From contig NZ_JASITB010000008.1 of NCBI RefSeq assembly GCF_030063455.1, forward strand, positions 62,001 to 126,000: DNA of 64,000 nucleotides, given 5' to 3'. The stretch's first letter is position 1, and the number at the start of each line of letters is the position of its first letter. Below, in pieces: positions 7,678 through 16,266 of the stretch. Origin of the DNA: Cryobacterium sp. PH31-O1 (GTDB lineage: Bacteria > Actinomycetota > Actinomycetes > Actinomycetales > Microbacteriaceae). Both the position numbers and the translations under genes were made by a program. A model generated the notes under the pieces. That model was not told where the DNA came from. It saw only the letters and a program-made list of their open reading frames with translations, and searched no databases.

Positions 7678-8822
7678 TTCTGGCTCCGATCAGTGGGTTC
7701 ATCCGGGGAGGGAAAATGGGGCGGCGGGCTCGTTGCGGCTGTGCCCAGCGCCAGTCGGGTCAATTCGACGCGCGAGTGCACGCCGAGCTTGCGGTAGACC
7801 GACTTCACGTGCTGCTTGACCGTGTACGGGCTGAGGGAGAGCGCTTTGGCGATGGCGTCGTCGCTGCGGCCGAAGACCACATGGCCAGCGACCCTACTCT
7901 CCTGCGGTGAGAGATCGCGTGCCAACGCGGCCGGGAGCGCTTTAGCGGACTGGATCGACGCATTCAACTCGATAACGCTCACCAACACGGTGCGATCGTG
8001 GGTGGTAGAGGTGAAGTTCCGCAGCGCAACTCGGCGCTCTTCGCCCTCCACGACAACTTCGCTTGAGAAGACCTGGCAGAGGCTCTCCTTTGACGTGCGG
8101 GCCGCCGCCATCAACTCTTCGAACCACAGCAGAGGGTTGTTCGGCGCCAGCCTGTGCAGAAGGTCAATCGCGGCCGGATTCATGCGGCGCTTGCCTGTCG
8201 TGGTGTCGCTCACCACCATGGCTTGGTCGGAGCGCTGAAATGCCTCGAGCAGCTGGTCTCGCTCGGTGAATACCCCCTGCCGCTCCGTCATGCCGCCGAC
8301 AGCCAGGCCCACGACGTTGCCAAGCGTGCCGGCCATTACCTGCTCTATCGAGGATGACAACGCGTTCTGATCGCGATCGGCGAAGTTCAGCGTTCCCAGC
8401 ACCTGCCCCCGGAAGAGGATGGGAGCCTCGAGCACCATGCGCATGTCGTGCACCGCGAGGACCTCCTGAAAGAAGGAGGAGTCGACCCACGCTGACTCCG
8501 ACATCAGCCCGGAGCTGTGCACCGGCTTCTTGCTGGCAACGGCCTCGCGCAATACTGGATCAACGTGGCGCCCGAAGTGTTCGTACAGGGTGAGAAAGCG
8601 ATCGCTCACCCCGGTCGCGGCGGCCATCGCCGCAGCCTCGCGCGGAACCTCGAACAGGTAGATACCGAACGCCTTGGTCTTGATCATGCCGGGAAGTGTG
8701 GCCATACACACGTCCTGCACCTCGCCACGGCTGCCGGCTTCGGTGAGCGCGCTCGTGAACGCGGCCAGGCTCCCGGCAAAGTCGGCGCCGAACCTGTCGG
8801 CCGTTGAATCCGAAACATTCAT
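7674..8822 (-). CDS. LuxR-family transcriptional regulator with N-terminal GAF-like sensor domain
   Basis: A 382-residue regulator. The first ~170 residues look like a GAF-type small-molecule sensor. Residues about 305-370 are a LuxR/FixJ helix-turn-helix (LSPQESRVAGHVVFGRSDDAIAKA, then LSPYTVKQHVKSVYRKLGV). AAGGAG precedes the ATG. It lies inside the oxygenase unit, between styA-like and SDR, and overlaps the latter by four bases. It probably senses the substrate or an intermediate and controls this unit. There is no receiver domain, so it is not a classical two-component partner. Confidence 0.85.
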   Translation of the reverse strand: MNVSDSTADRFGADFAGSLAAFTSALTEAGSRGEVQDVCMATLPGMIKTKAFGIYLFEVPREAAAMAAATGVSDRFLTLYEHFGRHVDPVLREAVASKKPVHSSGLMSESAWVDSSFFQEVLAVHDMRMVLEAPILFRGQVLGTLNFADRDQNALSSSIEQVMAGTLGNVVGLAVGGMTERQGVFTERDQLLEAFQRSDQAMVVSDTTTGKRRMNPAAIDLLHRLAPNNPLLWFEELMAAARTSKESLCQVFSSEVVVEGEERRVALRNFTSTTHDRTVLVSVIELNASIQSAKALPAALARDLSPQESRVAGHVVFGRSDDAIAKALSLSPYTVKQHVKSVYRKLGVHSRVELTRLALGTAATSPPPHFPSPDEPTDRSQK

Positions 8823-8887
8823 GTGGGGTCGTCTCCTTCAGGTCGCTGTAGAACCGCACCGTGTGCCAGGCGGGCCAGAGGTCTGCG

Positions 8888-10288
8888 CTACGAGTTTCGG
8901 GCGAGAACGCTGGAGGGAATTTCAGTCGCCTCGGCTCGGGGAAAGTTCTCTCCCCTGACCGTGTTCTTGATCATGGCGCCCAATGCTTTGGCGTTTCCAC
9001 GGGCCACGACCGATGCTGCGGAGCGCCCGGTGTGGTGGGTGATCCACTTGTCCGTCTCAGTTTTCTCGGCCAGCCAGGGGAAGGCGCTCGGCGGCCGGTT
9101 GAAGGATTTCAGCAACGGGCCGCGCAAGCGCGAGTCCGCAAACGCAGCCGTCATGACGCGCACCCCCGTTGGAATCAAGGGCTCCAAGAAAGTGTTCGTG
9201 AAACGGTAGGCGCCTTCGATGTGGCTGGCATAGAAGGCCTCGAAGGTGTCATCCATCCAGTCCCGGCTGAAGGCCAGGTCACCGCGCGCCAAGATGGCGT
9301 CGAAATACTGCCCGACCTGGCGGATGCCTGAACCGGCACCTTGGCCGCAAATCGGGTCGTAGCTGACCGAGGTGTCGCCGAGACTCATCACCGGGTAACC
9401 ACCGCTCGTGACACCGGACCCGGTACGCACCGACGGGGCAAAAGACCCAGTGAGCCAACTGAACGGATCGTCCAGGAGTGGTTCCATGTTCTCCATGGCC
9501 GGCCAGTCCCAGGGGACGAATTCTTGAATGAGTGCCTTGGCCGTTGCGAAGGCCTGATGGATATCAGTCACCTGGTCCCACCGGTCAAACGGTCCGCCCG
9601 GGCGGGCTTCAAAGACCAGCGACCAGACTCTTTCGCCACTCTTGTGCAGGAACGGAACCCAGAAAATTTCCCCAGCGCCGCCGAAAAGGTTGAAGCAGAC
9701 CGGGGTCATCCCTGGAAGCCGGTTGCTGAACGCCGTTCCGTCGGAGGCGATGCCGCGCACCAGGATCATGGCGAGTTTGCGCTGGGGCGCGTCGTACACG
9801 CTGCGCGCTGCATTGCGAGGAAAGAGGGCAGACAGCCCGCCCTTGCCGGTCGCCACAACGGTCAGCGCGCTTGCCGCCGCGATCTCGTCCAGCCTGCGCA
9901 GAGAGACCGTTTCGATCTGAATATCTCCGCCGAGCGCCGCTAGCTGCTTCATGCGGTCGTAGGACTTGAGCCGCACGTCCGTGGCGAGCCCGGCCGCTTC
10001 CTCGAGCGGGCTCCCAAAAGCGATGAGCTCCTGCCCCACCTTGGGAGAGAAAAACAGGTGGACCGCGTCCATCGGAGCGCCCTGATCTGAATAGTCCGCA
10101 GCCCCGAGACGAATCTCGGTAGCCACCGAGTCGGCGAAAATTGCCGCAGTGCCCGTTGGGGAGGTCTCGTCGCGGATACCCTCGGCATCCTTGTCGCTGA
10201 ACAATCGCACATCGTAGCCGGCACCGGCCAGCCCGACCGCCAAGAGAGTTCCGGCGTGTCCAGCTCCGATAATCGAGATTTGCTCCAT
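8888..10288 (-). CDS. StyA-like FAD-dependent monooxygenase (styrene/indole monooxygenase family)
   Basis: The oxygenase half of a two-component flavoprotein system: it takes reduced FAD from a partner reductase and epoxidises or hydroxylates an aromatic or indolic substrate. The 466-residue protein starts with a GxGxxG FAD fold (SIIGAGHAGTLLAVGLAG). It has the ATGKGGLSALFPR segment seen at the second flavin contact of StyA-type enzymes, and a late conserved stretch (YDPICGQGAGSGIRQ). I start it at ATG 10288, which has AGGAGGAG ideally placed; the frame upstream is open but not protein-like. Downstream lie the LuxR, SDR and flavin reductase genes. Substrate unknown; indole-like compounds fit the neighbourhood. 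Confidence 0.83.
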   Translation of the reverse strand: MEQISIIGAGHAGTLLAVGLAGAGYDVRLFSDKDAEGIRDETSPTGTAAIFADSVATEIRLGAADYSDQGAPMDAVHLFFSPKVGQELIAFGSPLEEAAGLATDVRLKSYDRMKQLAALGGDIQIETVSLRRLDEIAAASALTVVATGKGGLSALFPRNAARSVYDAPQRKLAMILVRGIASDGTAFSNRLPGMTPVCFNLFGGAGEIFWVPFLHKSGERVWSLVFEARPGGPFDRWDQVTDIHQAFATAKALIQEFVPWDWPAMENMEPLLDDPFSWLTGSFAPSVRTGSGVTSGGYPVMSLGDTSVSYDPICGQGAGSGIRQVGQYFDAILARGDLAFSRDWMDDTFEAFYASHIEGAYRFTNTFLEPLIPTGVRVMTAAFADSRLRGPLLKSFNRPPSAFPWLAEKTETDKWITHHTGRSAASVVARGNAKALGAMIKNTVRGENFPRAEATEIPSSVLARNS

Positions 10289-10382
10289 TGTGATTCTCCT
10301 CCTGGGTCTCGGTGCGCCCCCTGTGCGGCACCCCGTGGCGATTTGGGCAAGTGTACGGCGGAGAGATTCCGCACCGACATCA

Positions 10383-10420
10383 CTCGAATGGGTCGAAAAA
10401 GTCCCTCCCTCGAATGAGGG
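10383..10420. promoter_or_regulatory. Repeated TCGAA elements and small hairpin upstream of the StyA-like gene
   Basis: Within the 220-bp gap between the ABC permease and the styA-like gene, TCGAA occurs at 10384, 10393 and 10410. CTCGAATG is repeated 26 bp apart (10383-10390, 10409-10416). CCCTC-GAAT-GAGGG (10407-10420) forms a short perfect hairpin. On the minus strand the central part reads TTCGACCCATTCGA, loosely like the TTCGACATCGA motif found at the divergent promoters. A separate promoter or regulator site for the oxygenase unit is plausible. Confidence 0.35.
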
Positions 10421-10508
10421 ATGCACGGGCCCAACGCACGAAATCCTCACCGGCGCAGCGAGAATGCCGGCGCAGGAAAGGATGTCGTGTGAACAGGGCA
10501 GGCTGGTT

Positions 10509-11540
10509 TCAGGTACCGGACAGTCTTCTGTCGCGGCGCATCCGGAACCAGTCCAAGAGCACTGCGGCGAGGAGCACAAAGCCCGTGACGACGCTCTGCC
10601 AGAACGACGAGATCTGGCTGATCGTCATGCCGTTGGAGATGATGCCCAGGAAGAGAGCGCCGAGCAGGGTACCGACCATGCTTCCGGCTCCGCCGGCAAA
10701 GCTGGTGCCACCGAGCAGAACAGCAGCGGCCGCGACCAATTCCATGCCGGTGGCCGCCGTCGGCGAAGCAGAGGCCAGGCGGCTGGATTCAAGGACGCCG
10801 GCCAGCCCGCACAGGCCGGCGCAGATCGCGTAGGCGACCGCCCTGACCAACCACACCTTGATCCCCGACAAGCGAGCGGCCTCAGCATTGCCGCCGACCG
10901 CATAAAGCATGCGGCCGAACCCGGTGTACCGGGTGACCAAGATCGCCAACACAAGCACAGAGAGCGCGATGATCACCAGCCAGGGTACGCCCAGGAATCG
11001 CCCGCTGCCGATGAGTCGCGAGGCCTCCACCTGGTAGAGCGAGAGGCCGTGCCCCTCAGTGATCACCTGCCCGGTGCCGCGAAACAACGACATGGTTCCG
11101 AGTGTGACGACGAAGAAGGACAAGCCCAGTTTGCCGATCAGCAGGCCGTTGAACACCCCGCCGAGAATCGCTGCGGCGATGATCACGAGAATGGCAGCGA
11201 CGTAGAAGTTCACACCGCTTTCGAGCAGTTTGGCCACCAGAATTCCGGACAGGGCCAGCATCCCGCCCACAGAAAGGTCAAATCCGCCGGTGAGCAGAAC
11301 GAAGGTGAGCCCGATGGCGACGAGGAGCAGTACGGAGTTGGTTTCCAAAATGGCAATCAGGTTCTGCGGGGTAGCGAAGGTCGGTTGGGTAATCGCGAGG
11401 TAGCCGACCAGAACCACCAGCATCACTCCGATGCCGATATAGACCCGGATGCCCTCGTAGATCCTTCCGGCCAGGCGTCGGCGGGATCCCGGCGGGACGA
11501 TGCTTCGGGCTGGCGCTGACTGACTAGTGTGCGTAGACAT
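10509..11540 (-). CDS. CUT2-family ABC transporter permease (RbsC-like)
   Basis: A 343-residue inner-membrane permease with many hydrophobic segments (for example VLLLVAIGLTFVLLTGGFDLS and FVVTLGTMSLFRGTG). The DLSVGGMLALSG stretch is typical of ribose-type permeases. The ATG at 11540 lies inside the end of the ATPase gene (17-bp overlap). Together with the ATPase and binding protein upstream it forms a complete importer. In this setting the ligand is more likely a catabolic substrate of the cluster than a sugar, but this cannot be proved from sequence. Confidence 0.88.
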   Translation of the reverse strand: MSTHTSQSAPARSIVPPGSRRRLAGRIYEGIRVYIGIGVMLVVLVGYLAITQPTFATPQNLIAILETNSVLLLVAIGLTFVLLTGGFDLSVGGMLALSGILVAKLLESGVNFYVAAILVIIAAAILGGVFNGLLIGKLGLSFFVVTLGTMSLFRGTGQVITEGHGLSLYQVEASRLIGSGRFLGVPWLVIIALSVLVLAILVTRYTGFGRMLYAVGGNAEAARLSGIKVWLVRAVAYAICAGLCGLAGVLESSRLASASPTAATGMELVAAAAVLLGGTSFAGGAGSMVGTLLGALFLGIISNGMTISQISSFWQSVVTGFVLLAAVLLDWFRMRRDRRLSGT

Positions 11541-13017
11541 GAGACTCCAGCTTCCCGCCCGCTGACAGCAGGGCGATGTTGTGTTCAGAAATGAGGTCGC
11601 CACGCAGATCGCCGACGACTTCGCCTTCGTGCATGACCAGGACACGGTCACAGATGCCGAGAATTTCGACGAGATCCGACGATGCCAGCAGCACGGCCAT
11701 GCCGCTTCGGGCCTGCTCTTCGATGATCTGGTAGATGTCATCGCGTGCCCCGATATCCACACCCCGCGTCGGCTCGTCGAGCAAGAGCACGGTGGGGTCC
11801 TTCGACAGCGCTCGGGCTAGCACGACTTTCTGCTGGTTTCCGCCCGAGAGGGAGGTGACCGGTGCCAGCACGTTGGACGTCTTTATCCCGAACCGGGCCA
11901 CCGCTGCGCGGGTTCGCCGACGTCCACGCGCGCGATTGACGAAACCGAGCCAGGGAACGGCGCCGAGCTCGTAGTTTTCGTAGATGCTGTCGGTGACGAT
12001 GAGACCTTGAGTGTGCCGGTCCTCTGGCACCAGAGCTAGGCCGCAGCGGAGGGAGCGCCGCGGATTGTTGAGCGGAACCTGGGTGCCGTCCACTGTGACG
12101 ACGCCGTCAGTCACCTTCCGCACGCCAGCCAGTGCCTCAAGCAGTTCCGTGCGTCCGGCTCCGACGAGGCCAGCCAATCCCACGATTTCTCCGACCTGAA
12201 CGTTCAGGGTGAGGCGTTTGTGCGATCCCGCCAGTTGCAGATCCTGCACCACCAGCCGCGGCGCAGCAGCTGATGTCGCGTAGTCCTTGGTGCGACGCAC
12301 GATGTCTCGGCCGACCATCAGGTTGACCAGCTCGTGCTCGCGCAGATGCTCTTTGGGCAGCTCACCGGCAAAGGCGCCATCGCGAAGCACAAAAGCACGG
12401 TCAGCAGTGGAGGTCATTTCGATAATCCGGTGTGTGATCATGACGGTGGAGAGCCCGCGCGCCTGAAGTCGTTTGATGAGGGCGAGCAGAAATTCGACCT
12501 CCTTCTCGCCGAGCCGACTTGTGGCCTCGTCGAGAATCAGGAGCTTCGGTTCGACGACGAGTGCCTTCGCGATCTCCACAAAAGTTTGTTGCACCGGGCC
12601 TAGGCGGGACACCGGCAGGTAGGGGTCGATCTGAACACCCAGCTCATCGAGAATGCGCGTGGTGCGGGCGACCAGATTTCGGCGGGAGACCAGTCGACGG
12701 GTGCGGTGCCGCAGGAATGGCAGCATCACGTTTTCATAGACCGGCAGGTGGGGAAGCACGGTCAGTTCCTGGGCCACGAGGGCAATGCCCTGGTCCAGGG
12801 CCTCCAACGGGCTGTGGAAGCTGACCGGCCGACCCTCGATTCGGATCGTTCCGCTGTCCGGCACCACGACACCAGACAGGATCTTGACCAGGGTGGATTT
12901 GCCTGAGCCGTTCTCGCCGGCCAGGGCGAGAATTTCGGCGCGATTCACCGTGAGGTCAATGTTGCACAGTGCCGTGACGGCTCCGTACGTCTTCGTGATG
13001 CCGGACAGCGAGATCAT
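11524..13017 (-). CDS. CUT2-family ABC transporter ATP-binding protein (RbsA-like, two ATPase domains)
   Basis: A 497-residue tandem ATPase. Domain 1 has a canonical Walker A (GENGSGKST, about 34-42) and Walker B (LLILDEATS). Domain 2 has the degenerate Walker A GLVGAGRTE typical of RbsA-type proteins, a good signature motif (SLSGGNQQKVVLARAL) and LLLDEPTRG. Its ATG overlaps the stop of the binding-protein gene (TAATG), and it overlaps the permease by 17 bp, so the three are one transcription unit. Confidence 0.92.
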   Translation of the reverse strand: MISLSGITKTYGAVTALCNIDLTVNRAEILALAGENGSGKSTLVKILSGVVVPDSGTIRIEGRPVSFHSPLEALDQGIALVAQELTVLPHLPVYENVMLPFLRHRTRRLVSRRNLVARTTRILDELGVQIDPYLPVSRLGPVQQTFVEIAKALVVEPKLLILDEATSRLGEKEVEFLLALIKRLQARGLSTVMITHRIIEMTSTADRAFVLRDGAFAGELPKEHLREHELVNLMVGRDIVRRTKDYATSAAAPRLVVQDLQLAGSHKRLTLNVQVGEIVGLAGLVGAGRTELLEALAGVRKVTDGVVTVDGTQVPLNNPRRSLRCGLALVPEDRHTQGLIVTDSIYENYELGAVPWLGFVNRARGRRRTRAAVARFGIKTSNVLAPVTSLSGGNQQKVVLARALSKDPTVLLLDEPTRGVDIGARDDIYQIIEEQARSGMAVLLASSDLVEILGICDRVLVMHEGEVVGDLRGDLISEHNIALLSAGGKLESHVYAH

Positions 13018-14036
13018 TACTTGCTCGCAGTTACGTTGAGGGTGGAAACCCCATCCTTTGTGCTGATGTCCACGCTCGTCTTCGAGGCCAGCAGGGCCTT
13101 GATCGGTGTCCAGCTTGACGCGTTGGCGCTCGTGATGAGGGTGGATTCCATGACCACGGTCGCCGGGATGGTTCGCCCCTCGGCGAGCTCGTGGGCGGCC
13201 CAGCCGAGTCCCATGCCGAGTTGCACGGGGTGGAAGTCGAAGGTCGCCGCGAGTCGGCCATCTTTGACCCCGTCGACGCCTTCCTGGGAGCCGTTCATGC
13301 CGATGACGATCGGTGTGAAATCACCCGACTTGGCTGATGCAGCACCCAGAGCACTGTCGTCGTTGTAGGCGAAGATGGCCTGGATTTCCGTGCCGAAGCG
13401 CGATTTCCAGGCGTCCACGATCGGGCGGGCGCCGTCGGCGGTGTCGAGTCCGTTGACCTCGCTGGCCAGGATGTTCAGGCCCGTGGATTTGGCTCCGTCC
13501 TGGAAACCCTTGTTGCGCGCATCGAGAACGCCGACGGTCGGCACGCCCTCGATCTGCACAACGTTGGCCGCGGCGTCGACGTTCTCACCGATGTAGCTCG
13601 CGGCCTGCTCGGCGGAAGCGTAGTTGGTGACCTGGAAATTCGACGTGTACGGGCCGCCCTCTGTCGTGTCCTGCACGATGACGGGAATACCCTGCTCGTT
13701 GGCCTGTTCAATGGCCGGCTGGATGCCCAGCGGGTCGATGGGCCACACGATGAGCACGTCGACCTTGCGATTGAGCAGCGACTGTACGTCGGAGAGTTGC
13801 TTGCTGGTGTCGTACTGGGCGTCGGTGACGATGAGCTCCATGCCCAAAGCGTCGGCCTTGGCGCGGATACCATCCTCGATCGCCTTGTTATTGGGGTTGG
13901 ACTGGATCGCACCGGCGTAACCGATGGTAAATTTCTTGTCGCCGCCGATGGAGGCATCCGTCGGGTTGGCTGCGCAGGAGCTCAAGGACAGTAGCAACAC
14001 TGCAGCGCTGGCGAGGAGAAGCGTCTTCTTCATCAT
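13017..14036 (-). CDS. Sugar-type (Peripla_BP_4) ABC substrate-binding lipoprotein
   Basis: A 339-residue solute-binding lipoprotein with a signal peptide and lipobox (LSLSSC, Cys 21). The mature part follows the ribose-binding-protein pattern: TIGYAGAIQSNPNN, SLLNRKVDVLIVWPIDPLG and GIPVIVQDT. It is the first gene of the importer and starts 108 bases after hyuA. Its position between the hydantoinase genes and the oxygenase genes suggests it captures the compound that this cluster degrades. This family also binds non-sugar ligands, so the RbsB likeness does not fix the substrate. Confidence 0.88.
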   Translation of the reverse strand: MMKKTLLLASAAVLLLSLSSCAANPTDASIGGDKKFTIGYAGAIQSNPNNKAIEDGIRAKADALGMELIVTDAQYDTSKQLSDVQSLLNRKVDVLIVWPIDPLGIQPAIEQANEQGIPVIVQDTTEGGPYTSNFQVTNYASAEQAASYIGENVDAAANVVQIEGVPTVGVLDARNKGFQDGAKSTGLNILASEVNGLDTADGARPIVDAWKSRFGTEIQAIFAYNDDSALGAASAKSGDFTPIVIGMNGSQEGVDGVKDGRLAATFDFHPVQLGMGLGWAAHELAEGRTIPATVVMESTLITSANASSWTPIKALLASKTSVDISTKDGVSTLNVTASK

Positions 14037-14144
14037 TTCAATCGATCCTTACTTTCGGGTAGGCAGGGAGCATCTGGGCGTAGTTGCAGGACGTAACCAC
14101 CAGTCGTGGCTACGGGTTGGGCAGGTTCTGGTTGTGCTGTCTGG

Positions 14145-16244
14145 CTAGGAGAGGTCGAGCCGTGCTTTCAGGGTGAGCATCTGGTCCCTCAGGTACATCA
14201 CGAAGGAACCGTTGATGTCGACGACCGTGTTGTACTCATCGAGCACCACAATCGTGGTGGTGCCCAGTTCGATGATCGCCGGGCCCTCGATCTCGTCGAG
14301 CGGGAGCATGGCAGCGCCCTGATACACCTCGACTTCGACCATCCGACGCTGAAGCGGCGAGTAGATGTTTCGCCGTTTCTGCTGCGGAATGCCCGCCCCT
14401 GGGGTCATAGCCGCGAGGTCGACGCGATCGTTGGGGGTGGAGCCGACGACGGTCAGCCGAATGTTGAGCAGGTCGATCGGCATGTCGACGGTGCTGTAAC
14501 CGAAGAGCGTGTCGTGCAGCTTATGAAAAGTGGCGTAGAACTCGGCGATGTTCGGCGAGACGAGATTTGCGGGATCGAGTTCGACGTTGATTTCGTACCA
14601 CTGGCCCTTGTACCGCAGATCGACGGATGGCACGTAGGAGATGGCATCGTCGGCAACGCCCTCAGCGTGCAGGGTTCGGCGGCCCTCGGCCATCATGCCG
14701 GTCCACGTTTCGATCAGGTACTCGTCGGACAGGCTTTCCAGTCGCTGGTTCGAGCTCTGCACGTAGTCGTGTTTGAAATCGCACACGAGCATGCCGGCCG
14801 CGCAGAAAATCGACGAGTCGCGGGGGGTGAGAAGGATCGGGATTTCCAGCTCTCGGGCGATGGCGGCCGCGTGCACCGGTCCGGCGCCACCGGCAACGAC
14901 GATCGGGAAGTCCCGGGGGTCGAGCCCGCGACGCACGGTGATGTCGCGCACTCCGGTCGCCATGTTCACGTTGACCATCTGGTAGATGCCGAAGGCTGCT
15001 TCTTCCACGCTGATGCCGAGCGGGTCAGCGACGTCGTTCTTGATCGCCTGGATCGACGCTTCCCGGTCGAGTCCGATCTGGCCGTGCAGAAAAGTGTCCG
15101 GGTCGATATAGCCGAGCACGACGTCAGCATCCGTGACGGTGGCGTTCACTCCGCCGCGTCGGTAGCAGGCCGGTCCCGGCGTGGCGCCGGCGCTCTGCGG
15201 GCCGACCCGGAGCAGGCCGCCTTCATCCACCGAGGCGATGCTGCCGCCGCCCGCGCCGATGGTGTTGATGTCAACCATCGGCAGGGCGATCCGCCACCGG
15301 TCGATGATGCCGTCGGTCATGATGAGCGGTTTGTTGTCTTTGACCACGGCGGCGTCGAAGCTCGTGCCGCCCATGTCGACCGTGAGGCAGGAGTCCCAGC
15401 CGTGGGCCGCGGTCACCAGCAGGCCGGCAGTCGGCCCAGACGCCGGCCCGGAGAGCAGCGAGAGCGCGGCGCGCTTCGACAGCTCGCCCGGAGTTGCGAC
15501 GCCGCCATTTGATTGCATGAGGAGCAGGATGCCTTCGAAGTTCGCCTCCTCGAGAAGCTCAGTGAGCGTCGAGAGGTAGGAGCTGATGATCGGTCCGGCG
15601 AAGGAGTTGAGCACGGCGGTGCTCATGCGCGGGTAGTACCGGGCCTGTGCGAGAAGCTCGGACGATTTCGTGATGTAGGCCCCCGGCATGACCTCCGCGA
15701 TGATTTCCGCAGCGCGGTCCTCGTGGCTGGGTTCCGCGTGGGAGTGCATAAACGAGATGGCCACAGATTCCACGGCGTTGGCCTTGAAGATCTCGGCGGC
15801 CGCATACACGTCGTCTTCCTGGAGCGCGGTGAGCACGTCGCCCTTATAGTCGACCCGGCCGCCGACCGGCTGGCGCAGGTAACGCGGAACCAGGGGCACG
15901 GGCTGCTCGAGGCGGTTGTCATAAGCCTCCTCACGGGTGCCGTCGCGCATCGGCAGCACGTCGCGGAATCCTTCGGTGGTCAACAAGCCCGTGGTCGGTC
16001 CGTTGCGGGTGAGGAGGGCGTTCGTGGTGACGGTGGTTCCGTGCACGATGAGTCCGACCTCGGCCATGAAGTCTTCGATGCTCTTGTTCTCGGCGGCGGC
16101 GATTTCAGCCAGGCCGATCTGCACTGCCAGGGGCGGATTGGAGGGCACGGAGCTGGTCTTGTGGATGCGCCGCTTGCCGTCGGGATAGATCACGAGGAAA
16201 TCTGTGAACGTGCCGCCGACGTCGATACCGATTCTGATGTTCAT
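14145..16244 (-). CDS. hyuA: Hydantoinase/oxoprolinase A subunit (ATP-dependent)
   Basis: The 699-residue A subunit of the HyuA/HyuB family, which hydrolyses cyclic amides or carboxylates ketones at the cost of ATP. The start MNIRIGIDVGGTFTDFLVIY holds the actin-like phosphate-binding loop. Further landmarks are VHGTTVTTNALL, the second ATP loop VDMGGTSFDAAVV and the glycine-rich INTIGAGGGSIASVDEGG. GGAAGAAGAG precedes the ATG. It lies 22 bases after hyuB. Known members open hydantoins and 5-oxoproline, and the IaaCE enzyme of anaerobic indoleacetate breakdown opens an oxindole ring. The last fits this neighbourhood best, but only by inference. Confidence 0.88.
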   Translation of the reverse strand: MNIRIGIDVGGTFTDFLVIYPDGKRRIHKTSSVPSNPPLAVQIGLAEIAAAENKSIEDFMAEVGLIVHGTTVTTNALLTRNGPTTGLLTTEGFRDVLPMRDGTREEAYDNRLEQPVPLVPRYLRQPVGGRVDYKGDVLTALQEDDVYAAAEIFKANAVESVAISFMHSHAEPSHEDRAAEIIAEVMPGAYITKSSELLAQARYYPRMSTAVLNSFAGPIISSYLSTLTELLEEANFEGILLLMQSNGGVATPGELSKRAALSLLSGPASGPTAGLLVTAAHGWDSCLTVDMGGTSFDAAVVKDNKPLIMTDGIIDRWRIALPMVDINTIGAGGGSIASVDEGGLLRVGPQSAGATPGPACYRRGGVNATVTDADVVLGYIDPDTFLHGQIGLDREASIQAIKNDVADPLGISVEEAAFGIYQMVNVNMATGVRDITVRRGLDPRDFPIVVAGGAGPVHAAAIARELEIPILLTPRDSSIFCAAGMLVCDFKHDYVQSSNQRLESLSDEYLIETWTGMMAEGRRTLHAEGVADDAISYVPSVDLRYKGQWYEINVELDPANLVSPNIAEFYATFHKLHDTLFGYSTVDMPIDLLNIRLTVVGSTPNDRVDLAAMTPGAGIPQQKRRNIYSPLQRRMVEVEVYQGAAMLPLDEIEGPAIIELGTTTIVVLDEYNTVVDINGSFVMYLRDQMLTLKARLDLS

Positions 16245-16266
16245 GAGCTCTTCTTCCAATTCTTCT

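Noticed and set aside
13017-14036. Assignment of the CUT2 importer as a ribose or other sugar transporter
   Set aside because: Family likeness alone does not fix the ligand, and no sugar kinase or isomerase gene is nearby; the flanking genes are all N-compound or aromatic catabolism.
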